A DNA stretch of 64,000 nt from Phycisphaerales bacterium (GTDB lineage Bacteria; Planctomycetota; Phycisphaerae; UBA1845): the NCBI GenBank assembly GCA_020639115.1, contig JACKHG010000004.1:186001-250000 (forward strand), in the 5' to 3' direction. Numbering within the stretch: position 1 is the stretch's first letter; each line of letters opens with the position of its first letter. Shown in pieces: positions 1 to 9,211 of the stretch. The notes beneath the pieces were generated by a model. That model did not search any database. It saw only the letters and a list, made by a program, of their open reading frames with translations, and was not told the DNA's origin. A program made the translations under genes and the position numbers.

Positions 1-817
1 CCAGCCGCTTGGCTTGGTCCGCATCGGCGTACGCGACTCGGCGAAGGTGTGCCGGGTACGCCCGCCGGGGGTAGAACGACTTGAATTCCACCGTCTGGTC
101 GCAGCGCACCCCGGTCGACTTGTCGACGGGCTTGGAAGAGAGCCGGCGGCAGGCCAGGTTCTTGCGTGCGCGCGTGATGAAGAACGCGCCCGCCTGCGTC
201 CAGCGATACAGCCGCGCGGAGTCGAGGTATCCGCGGTCCATGACATAGAACGCGCCCGCCTCCGGCACCAGTTGATCGAGGAAGTTGACGTCGTGAATTT
301 TGGCCGGAGTTATGCAGAGAAACGTGGGAATATTGCCACGCAGGTCGAGCAGCGTGTGCAGCTTCACCGCGTTCTGCATGCTCTTGAATCGCGCCCAGGG
401 AAAAAGCGTCATGGACAGGTCGATGATCGTCGCATCGAGCGCGTAGACCGTCCCGTCGAGCGCCACGCCGAACGCGTCGTTCGCGTAGAGGCTCCGCGCT
501 TCGCGAATCAGCACCTGCGCAAAGTCGGCGTAGATGCGCCAATCGCGGCGATCGTTGGCGTCGCTGAACGTGGTCCGGGCGATCCGTCCGCGGATGCCCA
601 TGTGGTACAGCCGCTCCTTCAGCGCGTTCAAGCAGGCCACGATGTCGCGCAGGCTCTCGCGATAGGTCAGTTGTGCGAAAGCCAAGCAAAGGAACTGATC
701 CCAGCACGAGAACGTGCGCGCCCGGTGATTGCCGCGATAGCGCGCCACGCACTTGCGAAACTCGTGAATCGGAAGGTGATCGATGAGTTGCGAAAAGACG
801 GTCCGTCCGCTGTTCAT
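1..817 (-). CDS. IS4-family transposase (DUF4372 type), cut by window edge
   Basis: This is the N-terminal 272 codons of a DDE transposase read leftward, starting at ATG 817-815 and continuing off the left edge. The translation opens MNSGRTVFSQLIDHLP and contains HEFRKCVARYRGN, FSCWDQFLCLAFAQLTYRES, YHMGIRGRIARTTFSDAN, ALDGTVYALDATIIDLS and FYVMDRGYLDSARLY. These blocks are typical of the IS4 family with an N-terminal DUF4372 domain. The first DDE Asp lies in YALDAT and the second in VMDRGY; the catalytic Glu is beyond the edge. No stop interrupts the visible part, so the element may be active. It sits beside the 3' end of uvrA. Confidence 0.9.
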   Translation of the reverse strand, partial: MNSGRTVFSQLIDHLPIHEFRKCVARYRGNHRARTFSCWDQFLCLAFAQLTYRESLRDIVACLNALKERLYHMGIRGRIARTTFSDANDRRDWRIYADFAQVLIREARSLYANDAFGVALDGTVYALDATIIDLSMTLFPWARFKSMQNAVKLHTLLDLRGNIPTFLCITPAKIHDVNFLDQLVPEAGAFYVMDRGYLDSARLYRWTQAGAFFITRARKNLACRRLSSKPVDKSTGVRCDQTVEFKSFYPRRAYPAHLRRVAYADADQAKRL

Positions 818-960
818 GGGCAAAGCTCCCGAGCCGAATCGACGGCTCCAGGCTCCCGTACAGCGAATGGCGTTTCAAATCGATCACGATCAAATTCGCT
901 CGTAACTACTTGAAAAGAAGGCGACTTAACGCAAAATGTCGGACGCTAAACCGGACACTA
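1..960 (-). mobile_element. IS4-family insertion sequence, transposase-proximal end
   Basis: The transposase at 1-817 marks this stretch as one end of an insertion sequence. The bases after its start codon (818 to about 960) hold no other gene and probably include the element's terminal inverted repeat. The opposite end lies outside the window, so neither the inverted repeat nor a target duplication can be fixed; the right boundary given here is approximate. Confidence 0.45.
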
Positions 961-963
961 GTG

Positions 964-984
964 GTCATTCGTCATTCGTCATTC
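964..984. repeat. 3 x 7-bp tandem repeat (GTCATTC)
   Basis: Three perfect head-to-tail copies of GTCATTC lie between the insertion sequence and the 3' end of uvrA. Similar short arrays with unrelated units occur at 8016, 9212 and 48478. Confidence 0.8.
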
Positions 985-1031
985 CGAATTCCCATCCTTC
1001 GCGGCTCAACCCCCCAGCCCAGCCGCCCGCC

Positions 1032-3938
1032 TCAACGCGCCCGCGCCGACGGGTCAATAATCGGCTCGCCCGCCAACCGATCCCGCAGCCACCGCCCCGT
1101 GTAGCTGCCTGCACATGCAGCCACCTCCTCCGGCGGGCCCGCCACCACCACGTGCCCGCCCGCATCGCCACCCTCCGGACCCAGGTCGATCACGTAGTCC
1201 GCCATCTTGATCACCTCGAGGTTGTGCTCGATCACCACCATCGAGTGACCCAGATCCACCAGCCGGTCCAGCACCCGCACGAGATTGTGCACGTCCGCAA
1301 GGTGCAACCCCGTCGTCGGCTCGTCCAGCAGGTACATCGTGTGACCAATCGGCGTTTTCCCCAGCTCAGCCGCCAGCTTCACCCGCTGCGCCTCGCCACC
1401 CGACAACGTCGTCGCACTCTGCCCCAGCGTCACGTACCCCAAACCCACGTCCAGCAACGCCCGCAGCAACTGCCGGATCTTCGCGAAGTTCGCGAAAAAC
1501 GTGGCAGCCTCCTCCACCCGCATCGCCAGCACGTCGGCGATGTTCATCCCCCGGTAACGCACCTCCAGCGTCTCGCGGTTGTAGCGCGTCGCGTTGCACG
1601 CGCTGCACTCCACGAACACGTCGGGCAGAAAGTGCATCTCGATCCGTCGCGTACCCTGCCCCTGGCACTCCTCGCAACGCCCGCCCTTCGTGTTGAAGCT
1701 GAACCGTCCCGGCCCGTACCCGCGGATCTTCGCCTCGCGCGTCTTCGCGAACAGGCTGCGGATCAGGTCGAACGCCCCCACGTACGTCGCCGGGTTGCTC
1801 CGCGGACTGCGGCCGATCGGCGACTGGTCGATCTCGACCACGCGATCCACCTGCGCGCTGCCCGCGACGCGCTTGTACGCGCCCGGCTTCGGCCCGCCCC
1901 CCTCGATCACCCGCCGCAGCGTCCGCAACAAGATATCGTTGACCAGCGTGCTCTTGCCGCTGCCGCTCACACCGGTCACGCACACGAAGCACCCCAGGGG
2001 AAAACCAACCGTGATGTTCTTGAGGTTGTTCGCCGTCGCCTCGTGCACCGTGATCACCCGCCGGTCCGCCAGCGGGCGGCGCTTTTCCGGCAATTCGATC
2101 ACGTCGCGCCCGGTGAGGTAGCGCGCCGTCGCGGACTCCTGGTTGGCCAGGACCTCCGCGACCGTCCCCTCCGCCATGAGCATCCCGCCGTGCGTGCCCG
2201 CCGCCGGCCCCAGATCGATCAACCGATCCGCGGCTGCGATCATCTCCTCGTCGTGCTCCACCACCAGCACCGTGTTGCCGATGTCCGTCAACCGCCGCAG
2301 CGTCGCCACCAGCCGCTGGCTGTCACGCTGGTGCAACCCGATCGTCGGCTCGTCCAACACGTAACACACCCCCACCAGCCCGCTGCCAATCTGCGTCGCC
2401 AACCGGATCCGCTGCGCCTCCCCCCCCGACAACGTCGCACTCGCCCGGTCCAGCGTGAGGTACTCCACGCCCACGTCGCGCATGAACGCGAGCCGCGCCC
2501 GCACCTCGCGCAGAATCGGCTCCGCCACGGCTGCCGCGCCGCTGGGAAATCGCAACCCGCCGAAGTACTCCCCGGCCTGCTCCACCGTCAACGCGCACGC
2601 CTCCGCGATGTTCCGGCCCGCGATCCGCACCGCCAGCGCACCCGCGTTCAACCGCCCCCCGCCGCATACCCGGCACGGCGCCTCGGACAGGTACCCGTGC
2701 AGCCGCTCCTTCACGCTCTCCGACTCGGTCTGCTCCCACCGCTGCTGCAGGTGCGGCAAAATGCCCACGAAGGCCCCCCCACGCTTCCGCGCATCCGCCG
2801 CCGACGTCCCCTGCATGAGAATCCGCGCCGCGTCCGCCGGGAGGTTGCGAAAGGGAACCTCCGGGGAGACCTCGAAGCGATCGCAGAACTCCCGCAGCAG
2901 CGGTGGCAGCGTGCCCGTGCGCTTGCGCCCCGAGCCCAGCGGCTCGATCGCACCGGCTGCCAGCGATTTGCGCGGATCGGGAACGATCAGGTCCGCGTCG
3001 AACTCGAGCACCGTTCCGAGTCCATGACACGCGGGGCAGGCGCCGTGCGGCGAGTTGAAGCTGAACAGCCGCGGCGTCAGCTCCGGCAGCGCGCACTCCG
3101 GATGATCCGGGCACGCGAAGTGGCTGCTGAAACGCAGCTCCTCCGTCGCCTCCCCCTCGCGGTCCGCCAACACGCTCACGTGCCCGTCGCCGGTGCGCAG
3201 GGCCAGCTCGACGCTGTCCGCGACACGCGGCGCAATCTCCGCGCGCATCACCAGCCGGTCCACCACCGCCGCGATGTCGTGCGCCTTGCGCGAATCGAGC
3301 TTGCCCACGTCCTCGAGGTGCACCAGCGCGCCGTCGATCCGCGCCCGCACGAACCCCTGCCGGCGAAGCTGATCGAGCACCGCCGCGTGCGCCCCGCGCT
3401 GACCGTGCACCAGCGGCGCCAGCAGGTGCACCCGCGTGCCCGCCGGCAGCGCCAGCAGCGCGTCCACGATCTGCGTCGGCGTCTGCGCCGCGATTTCCCG
3501 ACCGCACTTCGGGCACGTCGGCGTCCCCACCCGCGCGTACAGCAACCGCAGAAAGTCGTAGATCTCCGTCGTCGTCGCGACCGTGCTGCGCGGACCGCTG
3601 CCCGTGCGCCGCTGCTCGATCGCGATCGTCGGACAGAGCCCGTCGATGCGCTCCACGTCCGGCTTGGGCAACTGGTCGAGAAACTGGCGGGCGTGCACCG
3701 ACAGCGACTCGACGTAGCGCCGCTGCCCCTCCGCGAAGATCGTATCGAACGCGAGGCTGCTCTTGCCCGAACCGCTCAGCCCGGTGATCACCGTCAGGCG
3801 GTCGCGCGGTATGTCCACGTCGATGTCACGCAGGTTGTGCTGCCGCGCCCCGCGCACCTGAATCAACCGCGGCTTCGCGGTTTCGCCCGTGGCTGCATCC
3901 TGTCCGCCCACGCTCGACTCCTCACGTTCGTCCGTCAA
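1032..3938 (-). CDS. uvrA: UvrABC excinuclease subunit A
   Basis: UvrA is the damage-recognition ATPase of nucleotide excision repair; its dimer loads UvrB on distorted DNA. The 968-residue product has the family's duplicated ABC layout. Walker A GLSGSGKSS is near residue 53, and the first signature LSGGEAQRIRLA near 503 is followed by DEPTIGLH. A second Walker A GVSGSGKST lies near 654 and a second signature LSGGEAQRVKLA near 844. Zinc-finger cysteines are visible (CPKCG near 145, ACPACHGLG near 300, CRVCGGG near 420, CEECQGQG near 753). Length is normal and all motifs are intact. It stands alone, transcribed leftward towards the insertion sequence. The ATG at 3938 begins a divergent 25-residue tail before the conserved IQVRGARQHNL block. 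Confidence 0.98.
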   Translation of the reverse strand: MTDEREESSVGGQDAATGETAKPRLIQVRGARQHNLRDIDVDIPRDRLTVITGLSGSGKSSLAFDTIFAEGQRRYVESLSVHARQFLDQLPKPDVERIDGLCPTIAIEQRRTGSGPRSTVATTTEIYDFLRLLYARVGTPTCPKCGREIAAQTPTQIVDALLALPAGTRVHLLAPLVHGQRGAHAAVLDQLRRQGFVRARIDGALVHLEDVGKLDSRKAHDIAAVVDRLVMRAEIAPRVADSVELALRTGDGHVSVLADREGEATEELRFSSHFACPDHPECALPELTPRLFSFNSPHGACPACHGLGTVLEFDADLIVPDPRKSLAAGAIEPLGSGRKRTGTLPPLLREFCDRFEVSPEVPFRNLPADAARILMQGTSAADARKRGGAFVGILPHLQQRWEQTESESVKERLHGYLSEAPCRVCGGGRLNAGALAVRIAGRNIAEACALTVEQAGEYFGGLRFPSGAAAVAEPILREVRARLAFMRDVGVEYLTLDRASATLSGGEAQRIRLATQIGSGLVGVCYVLDEPTIGLHQRDSQRLVATLRRLTDIGNTVLVVEHDEEMIAAADRLIDLGPAAGTHGGMLMAEGTVAEVLANQESATARYLTGRDVIELPEKRRPLADRRVITVHEATANNLKNITVGFPLGCFVCVTGVSGSGKSTLVNDILLRTLRRVIEGGGPKPGAYKRVAGSAQVDRVVEIDQSPIGRSPRSNPATYVGAFDLIRSLFAKTREAKIRGYGPGRFSFNTKGGRCEECQGQGTRRIEMHFLPDVFVECSACNATRYNRETLEVRYRGMNIADVLAMRVEEAATFFANFAKIRQLLRALLDVGLGYVTLGQSATTLSGGEAQRVKLAAELGKTPIGHTMYLLDEPTTGLHLADVHNLVRVLDRLVDLGHSMVVIEHNLEVIKMADYVIDLGPEGGDAGGHVVVAGPPEEVAACAGSYTGRWLRDRLAGEPIIDPSARAR

Positions 3939-4435
3939 CGCGGGCCGCGGATACGCCGGAACGGCCCAAGCCTATTCCGTTCACGTTACACGTCGGTGAC
4001 CAGCCCCGCAACGCGGCTGCAACCCGACCCCCCAACTTGGGTTGAAGCAAACGGACGCGGCAGTCCGAAAAAAAACACAGCAGGCCGACACCCGGAGTCG
4101 AATCCCTTCCATGCTTATTTGGTCGCCGCAGACGGTCGAAGGCATATGACAGGAGCCCGCGCAGCCGACCACCTTCGAGATGAAAACGCAATGGACCCGG
4201 TCGCGTGGAGACGTGTGGAACCGGATGCACCCGCTCGCTGTACGAAAGTGTCAACCGCCCCCAACCGCAGGAGAAAGCGTTGGACGGCCGTTTTTGCGAG
4301 TCCTATACTGGATTGTCAGATACCTGCGGCCCAAGCGCCCGGGCAGATGTGGGGTGCATCCCGGTCGCCGGCGTCGCATCTATTCTTCCCCCTGAGTTTC
4401 AACTGGCACCCCCGTGGTCCAAGACAGGAGCGGAC
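3939..4435. other. intergenic region between uvrA and the S41 protease
   Basis: This 497-base divergent intergenic region carries no convincing gene. It contains the promoter candidate at 4280-4309 for the rightward protease. A stretch near 4090-4110 resembles a tRNA T-arm but cannot be folded into a tRNA. A run of eight A residues near 4069-4076 is the only other notable feature. Confidence 0.6.
4280..4309 (+). promoter_or_regulatory. sigma70-type promoter candidate for the S41 protease
   Basis: TTGGAC at 4280-4285 and TATACT at 4304-4309 are separated by 18 bases and lie about 125 bases upstream of the protease start. Both hexamers are close to consensus in a GC-rich background. Confidence 0.5.
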
Positions 4436-6688
4436 ATGCGCGTTTCACGCAAGTATCGTCTATCGGCCCTGACGCTCGCCCTGGTGTTCACGCCGGCGCT
4501 GTCGCCGCTGAGCACCCGCGCGGTGGCTGCCGCGCCCGATGTGTCCGAGACCCGCGGCTCGACCGATTTCGCCTACGCCGACGTCTGGTCGCAGAGCAGC
4601 AAGCTCGTACGCGAAGGCAAGGTCGACCAGGCCCGCGCCCAGCTCGAGGAACTCGCCAGCCGCAGCAAGGACCCCGCACGGGCCCGCGTCTGGATCAACA
4701 AGTGGCTCGACGAAGAGAACAAGCGCGCCGAGCTTACCGCGGAGGAGTACGAGGACTACGTCGGCCGCGCCCACAAGTGGATGGAGAAGGAAGACTACAC
4801 CCGCGCCCTCAAGTGGACCTACTGGGCCCAGCTCGACAAGTTCAAGGACGACAGCTTCCAGCAGCTCGACTGGGTGCAGAAGCTTCGCGACCTGTCGCTC
4901 GCCAAGGCCGACCAGCTCCGCAAGGAGGCCAACTGGCGCGACGCCCACGCCCTCTACTACTCGCTCAGCCTGATCTTCGAGGACGACAAGAGCATCGACA
5001 AGAAACGCAAGGAGTGCCTCGAGCACGCCCGCCTCGAAGAGATCTACAAGAAGGACCGCGACTGGCAGGAAGACCTCGAGGGCATCAGCGAGCGGATGGT
5101 CGAGGAGGCGTTTTACCGCATCGACCGCAAGTACGTCGAGGAGGCTGACTTCAAGGCCATGACCGAGGCCGGCTTCGACGAGCTGCTGCTCATCGCCGAG
5201 TCGCCGACGCTTCGCGAACAGTTCGACGGGCTCACCGGCGACCGCGGCAAGGATTTCGTCGCGGGCATCCAGCAGCGCCTCGACCAGGTCAAGGCCCAGA
5301 AGTCGCTGACCTACCGCGAGGCCCTGCAGTACTTCCGCCGCGCCCTGCAGATCAACCAGGAGACCGCGAAGGTCCCGGAGGAACTGCTCGTTCGTGAATA
5401 CACCAATGCGTCGCTCGAGCCGCTCGACGAGTTCACCTCCGTCATCTGGCCCAGCGAGTACCGCGAGTTCGAGAAGCACACCCGCGGCGACTTCATCGGC
5501 GTCGGCATCCAGATCCGCAACAAGTACAACCCCGCGCCCGAGGTCAAGGACACCGAGATCGTCGTCGTCTCCCCGCTCGAGGACACCCCGGCCTACCGCG
5601 CCGGCATCCAGGCGGAGGACGTCATCACCAAGGTCAACGGCGAGTCGATGATCGGCGTGCCCGTCACCAAGGCGGTCGCCAAGATCACCGGCCCGATGCA
5701 CACCAGCGTCACGCTCACCATCCGCCGCACCGGCGAGGATGGCGAGGAGAAGTCGTTCGAGGTGCCCCTGGTCCGCGACATGGTTCGCATCCAGTCGGTC
5801 AAGAGCCTTGCCCGCAAGACGAGCGACGAGGAACACTGGAACTTCATCCTCGACGACGACCTGGGCATCGGCTACATCCGCGTGAATTCCTTCCAGGAAA
5901 ACACGGTCGCCCAGCTCGACGAGGCCCTCCGCGACGCCGCCAAGCGTGGCATGCGCGGCCTCATCCTCGACCTGCGCTACAACCCCGGCGGCCTGCTCAA
6001 GTCCGCGGTCGAAATGGCCGAACTCTTCCTCCCGCCGCACGCCCGCGTGGTCAGCACCCGCGGCCTGCGCAGCGAGGAGTGGCCGGTGGACTCGGAGAGC
6101 GACGGACCCTACTCCGACCTGCCGCTGCTCGTGCTCATCAATGAGGGTTCCGCCAGCGCCTCGGAGATCGTCTCCGGCGCCATCCAGGATCACCACCGCG
6201 GCCTGCTCATCGGTGACCGCTCGTTCGGCAAGTTCAGCGTGCAGAACCTGATCCGCCTGGTGCACAGCGAAGCGCACCTCAAGCTGACCACCGCGCGCTA
6301 CTACCTGCCCAGCGGCCGCTCGCTCCACCGCGAGGACGCCACCGGCGAATGGGGCATCGCCCCCGACATCGCCGTCCCGCTGGTTCCCAAGGAGGAGAGC
6401 AAGATCATCTTCATGCGCCGCGACGCCGACGTGATCGGCGCCGTCAAGACCAAGTCCGAGGAGGAACTCGACGAGCCGATGAAGCCCGTCGAGGAGGACA
6501 AGACCACCGCGGATAAGGAAAAACCTGAAGAGGAGGAAGAGGCGCCGGATCCCAACAACCGGCCCGACCGCGACCCGCAGCTCGCCACGGCCCTGCTGGT
6601 CATGCGCCTCCACCTGCTCGCCGAGGACCCCGTCCGCATGGCGACCCGCGACGACCAGGTCACCCAGACCCCGGTCACCAACGAGTAG
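4436..6688 (+). CDS. periplasmic S41 carboxyl-terminal processing protease with PDZ domain
   Basis: A secreted serine protease of the CtpA/Tsp family, 750 residues. The ATG at 4436 follows the Shine-Dalgarno ACAGGAG and begins a signal peptide ending near STRAVAAA (residue about 31). The first 300 residues are a helical, Glu/Lys-rich region with TPR-like character. A PDZ domain follows at about 350-435 (GVGIQI ... AGIQAEDVITKVNG). The S41 catalytic domain holds the Ser box NEGSASASE near 570 and the general-base Lys in GDRSFGKFSVQ near 598. The tail is strongly acidic (KPVEEDK ... EEEEEAPDP). The long N-terminal extension is unusual for plain CtpA. It is monocistronic, between its own promoter and the terminator at 6724. 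Confidence 0.93.
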   Translation: MRVSRKYRLSALTLALVFTPALSPLSTRAVAAAPDVSETRGSTDFAYADVWSQSSKLVREGKVDQARAQLEELASRSKDPARARVWINKWLDEENKRAELTAEEYEDYVGRAHKWMEKEDYTRALKWTYWAQLDKFKDDSFQQLDWVQKLRDLSLAKADQLRKEANWRDAHALYYSLSLIFEDDKSIDKKRKECLEHARLEEIYKKDRDWQEDLEGISERMVEEAFYRIDRKYVEEADFKAMTEAGFDELLLIAESPTLREQFDGLTGDRGKDFVAGIQQRLDQVKAQKSLTYREALQYFRRALQINQETAKVPEELLVREYTNASLEPLDEFTSVIWPSEYREFEKHTRGDFIGVGIQIRNKYNPAPEVKDTEIVVVSPLEDTPAYRAGIQAEDVITKVNGESMIGVPVTKAVAKITGPMHTSVTLTIRRTGEDGEEKSFEVPLVRDMVRIQSVKSLARKTSDEEHWNFILDDDLGIGYIRVNSFQENTVAQLDEALRDAAKRGMRGLILDLRYNPGGLLKSAVEMAELFLPPHARVVSTRGLRSEEWPVDSESDGPYSDLPLLVLINEGSASASEIVSGAIQDHHRGLLIGDRSFGKFSVQNLIRLVHSEAHLKLTTARYYLPSGRSLHREDATGEWGIAPDIAVPLVPKEESKIIFMRRDADVIGAVKTKSEEELDEPMKPVEEDKTTADKEKPEEEEEAPDPNNRPDRDPQLATALLVMRLHLLAEDPVRMATRDDQVTQTPVTNE

Positions 6689-6723
6689 CCCGGCACCCGC
6701 CGGCACAATGGAATTCCCAATAA

Positions 6724-6753
6724 AAGCGGCCACGCCTTCCGGCGTGGCCGCTT
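6724..6753. terminator. bidirectional intrinsic terminator
   Basis: A perfect 13-bp stem (6724-6736 with 6741-6753) closes a TTCC loop. CTTTCTT follows on the plus strand, and on the minus strand the stem is followed by TTTATTG. It lies between the convergent S41 protease and ada genes and can serve both. Confidence 0.9.
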
Positions 6754-6802
6754 CTTTCTTGCGTTGATAGCAATTGCACCAATTACTGTTTTACCAACCG
6801 GC

Positions 6803-7888
6803 TCAACCCTGCGCAGCAGCAGCCGCGCCGGCGAACAGCGACGCGTGCGCCGCCTCCAACTCCAGCAGGTGCTGCTTGCGCCACAGGCCCCCGCCGTAAC
6901 CGCGCAGCGTGCCGTCGCTCTGCACGACGCGATGGCACGGAATCACGATGGCGATGTGGTTCGCCCCATTGGCCTGCCCCACCGCGCGCTGCCCGCCCGG
7001 CAGCTTCACCCGCCGCGCAAGCTCCCCGTACGAGATCGTCTGGCCGTAGGGAATCCGCACCAGCTCCGCCCAGACCCGCCGCTGAAACGGCGTGCCCGTG
7101 ATGTCGAGCTCGGTGGTGAAATCCCTCAGCTCGCCGGCGAAGTACCGCTCCAGCTGGTCCACCATCTGCGCGACGAACCGGTTGCTGCCCGGCACCACCG
7201 GCATCTTCAACCGCTGCTCGAGCTGGGCCAGCTCCGTCGGCAGCGCCCGCCGGTCGGCGAACTCCACCAGACACACGCCCCGCGACGTCGCGCCGATCTC
7301 GAACCGCCCCACCGGACTCTCCATGCCCTCGACCTTGATCTGCTCCACGATCCTGCTCCTGCCCGGAGTCGCCTTGAATTTTCCCGAAAACGCCGCCCGG
7401 AACCCGCTGTCCGATTCGTACCCGCGCCCCAGACCCGTCGCCAGCGGCTCCGTCCCGCCCTTCAGGTCGTCCAGCGCCGCCCCCATCCGCGCCGCCCGGT
7501 GGTAGGCATGGAAGGTCATCCCGAACCGCTCCACGAAGTAACGCCGCGCCCGCACCGGATCGATGCCCGCCGACCGCAACTCCCCGTCGGTGATCCGCCG
7601 GTCACGGGCCTCCGCCGACAACTGCAGCACCCGCTGCACCCAGTCGGGATGCGCCCCCGGCGCCCGCGTCGGCTGACAGCGCTTGCACGGCCGGTACCCG
7701 CGGGTAAGCGCCTCCCGCGGACTGAACGCATACTCGACGTTCCGCTCCAGCGGCATCCGCGCCCGGCACGACGGCCTGCAGAAAATCCCGGTCGTCTTCA
7801 CGCACACCCAGAACACGCCGTCGTACGAAGCGTCCCGCGCCCGTCGCGCCCGGGCCAGCTCCCGCTTGGTTGGCTTGCGTGTGGTCAT
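6803..7888 (-). CDS. ada: trifunctional Ada: phosphotriester/O6-methylguanine-DNA methyltransferase and AraC-type regulator
   Basis: Ada repairs alkylated DNA by irreversible methyl transfer to its own cysteines and, once methylated, activates the adaptive response. The 361-residue product has the full three-part layout. An N-terminal zinc domain carries KTTGIFCRPSC and YRPCKRC (the four metal-binding Cys, one of them the phosphotriester acceptor). An AraC-type helix-turn-helix follows at about 85-185 (ARRYFVERFGMTFHAYHR). The C-terminal Ogt domain has the active-site PCHRVV near 329. The start was placed at ATG 7888 (MTTRKPT); an in-frame upstream extension to 8002 would run through an intergenic repeat and is unlikely. 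It is convergent with the S41 protease. Confidence 0.95.
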   Translation of the reverse strand: MTTRKPTKRELARARRARDASYDGVFWVCVKTTGIFCRPSCRARMPLERNVEYAFSPREALTRGYRPCKRCQPTRAPGAHPDWVQRVLQLSAEARDRRITDGELRSAGIDPVRARRYFVERFGMTFHAYHRAARMGAALDDLKGGTEPLATGLGRGYESDSGFRAAFSGKFKATPGRSRIVEQIKVEGMESPVGRFEIGATSRGVCLVEFADRRALPTELAQLEQRLKMPVVPGSNRFVAQMVDQLERYFAGELRDFTTELDITGTPFQRRVWAELVRIPYGQTISYGELARRVKLPGGQRAVGQANGANHIAIVIPCHRVVQSDGTLRGYGGGLWRKQHLLELEAAHASLFAGAAAAAQG

Positions 7889-7974
7889 CTCTGCCAATTC
7901 AACCGATTCCCGCCCGGCGTTTCCACCGCTGATTGAACAAGGAAGTCCAAAAACCCGCCATGCCGCTTCAGAGC

Positions 7975-7994
7975 CGCGCCCGTAAGGAAGCGGA
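7975..7994 (+). repeat. dispersed hairpin repeat, variant copy 1
   Basis: The sequence reads CCGC-GC-CC-GTAA-GG-AA-GCGG. It matches the hairpin family found at 36277, 36307 and 37509 but has GC/AA in place of the tandem GA/GA mismatch. It lies upstream of ada, antisense to it. A competing 7-bp stem (CCGCTTC with GAAGCGG) is also possible here. Confidence 0.65.
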
Positions 7995-8015
7995 ATAAGC
8001 ACCGGCCATTGAACC

Positions 8016-8045
8016 GCGAATAAACGCCAATGGACGCGAATGAGG
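8016..8045. repeat. 3 x 10-bp degenerate tandem repeat
   Basis: Three units in exact 10-bp register begin CGCGAAT, CGCCAAT and CGCGAAT (8016, 8026, 8036). They sit between ada and the C45-type hydrolase gene. Confidence 0.6.
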
Positions 8046-8133
8046 TCCGTTCAAAGCAGTTCGTGTTTCTTCGCCTGCATTCGTGGTTCCGGATCAGGCA
8101 GCGGATGCAACGCCTCAGCCCCATCCACGCCCG

Positions 8134-9132
8134 TCAGAAGAACCCGTCCGGGACGAACCGCCGCGGCACGAACATCCGCATGGCCCCGGCGGCTGGCCGC
8201 ATGATGATGTGCTGGGCCGTGATACCCTGAATCACTTCGGAGTCGGTCAGCAGGTACAGCAGTTCCTCGTCGGCCACCTCCCGATCGCCGCGAAAACCGG
8301 CCAGCAGCGTGCACAACCGGTCGAAGCGGTCGCACGTCGTGCGGTAGATCTCACTGTCGTCGCGCGTCACCGGTGCGAAGAGCTTGCGATAGTCGTTCGT
8401 CACGAAGAGCGGCGCGTCGCCGTCCGGCCGCCGCTCGGCGAAGCGCGTCGGCGAACGCTCGATCACCACCCGCTCATCGTTCGCCGTACCGACCACGGTG
8501 AGCAGGCACGGCGCCGCGAGCTTCTGGCGGCTGAGCAGATGCACAGCCTCCGCAAAGTCACGCGCGTCATCCAGCACCTTGCGGATAAACAGCAGCACCG
8601 GATAGCCGGTCCAGGACACGCCCTCGGGCCCGGACACGGCGTTGAGCGCGACCGCGATCCCCCGTCCCGACATGCCCGTCACGACGCCGATCGTACCCGG
8701 CCAACCGGCATTGCCCAACTGCAGCTCACCCGCCCGCCGCAGGCGCACGAGCGCACTCGTCTGCGCCAGCGTATCCTCCGGCCAGAAGTCCATGTTGCGC
8801 GCCAGCACCGGACCCGCGGGCGTCGCCAACGCCACCGTCGAGCATCCGAACACCGCGAGTGTCAGGTCGTACGTCAGGTTGGCGAGCATCACCGACCGCC
8901 AGTCCGTACCGACCTGCTGGGCGAGCGCCCGCGCCTCGTCATGAAACCGCCCGCGCGTCCGCAGCCGGGCCCCATCCGCGAGGTACCGGGCCTTGCCGGG
9001 GATCTCCGCCATGATCGCCCGCAGCAGGCGCGCTCCCCGGGCCAGCTCCGCGGGCGGCACGGCGGCGTAACGCCGGTCCGGCGGCAGATCGAGGTCGATC
9101 TCGATGTGGGGACACTCCACCCAGGGAACCAT
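8134..9132 (-). CDS. C45-type Ntn hydrolase (acyltransferase/linear amide hydrolase)
   Basis: The 332-residue product resembles the N-terminal-nucleophile hydrolases that include isopenicillin-N acyltransferase (peptidase C45), acid ceramidase and NAAA. These precursors self-cleave before a Cys that becomes the N-terminal nucleophile. The candidate nucleophile is Cys97 in AVFGCSTV, followed at the usual spacing by the RNMDF block (Arg112-Asn113). Downstream, MSGRGIAVALNAVSG, TGYPVLLFIRKVL and LFVTNDYRK fit the family. No signal peptide is visible. The ATG at 9132 is chosen; the frame stays open further upstream, but only through an octamer repeat array. The substrate cannot be predicted. Confidence 0.8.
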   Translation of the reverse strand: MVPWVECPHIEIDLDLPPDRRYAAVPPAELARGARLLRAIMAEIPGKARYLADGARLRTRGRFHDEARALAQQVGTDWRSVMLANLTYDLTLAVFGCSTVALATPAGPVLARNMDFWPEDTLAQTSALVRLRRAGELQLGNAGWPGTIGVVTGMSGRGIAVALNAVSGPEGVSWTGYPVLLFIRKVLDDARDFAEAVHLLSRQKLAAPCLLTVVGTANDERVVIERSPTRFAERRPDGDAPLFVTNDYRKLFAPVTRDDSEIYRTTCDRFDRLCTLLAGFRGDREVADEELLYLLTDSEVIQGITAQHIIMRPAAGAMRMFVPRRFVPDGFF

Positions 9133-9211
9133 GGCGGCAGATCCGTGCGGAAACCAAAATCGCGTCGGGCATTCTAATAGAATGGCGGGCTGGGAGTTAT
9201 ATCGTGGGGGG

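Noticed and set aside
4085..4115. T-arm-like sequence suggesting a tRNA
   Set aside because: GTCGAATCC occurs, but neither strand gives a 7-bp acceptor stem, D-arm or anticodon arm at the right distances.
936..4472. Very long open frame antisense to uvrA
   Set aside because: It is Arg/His/Pro-rich without any domain, and is a by-product of GC-rich codon use opposite uvrA.
4460..6733. Long open frame antisense to the S41 protease
   Set aside because: Val/Gly/Leu/Asp-rich shadow of the real gene, covering it exactly and without a ribosome-binding site.
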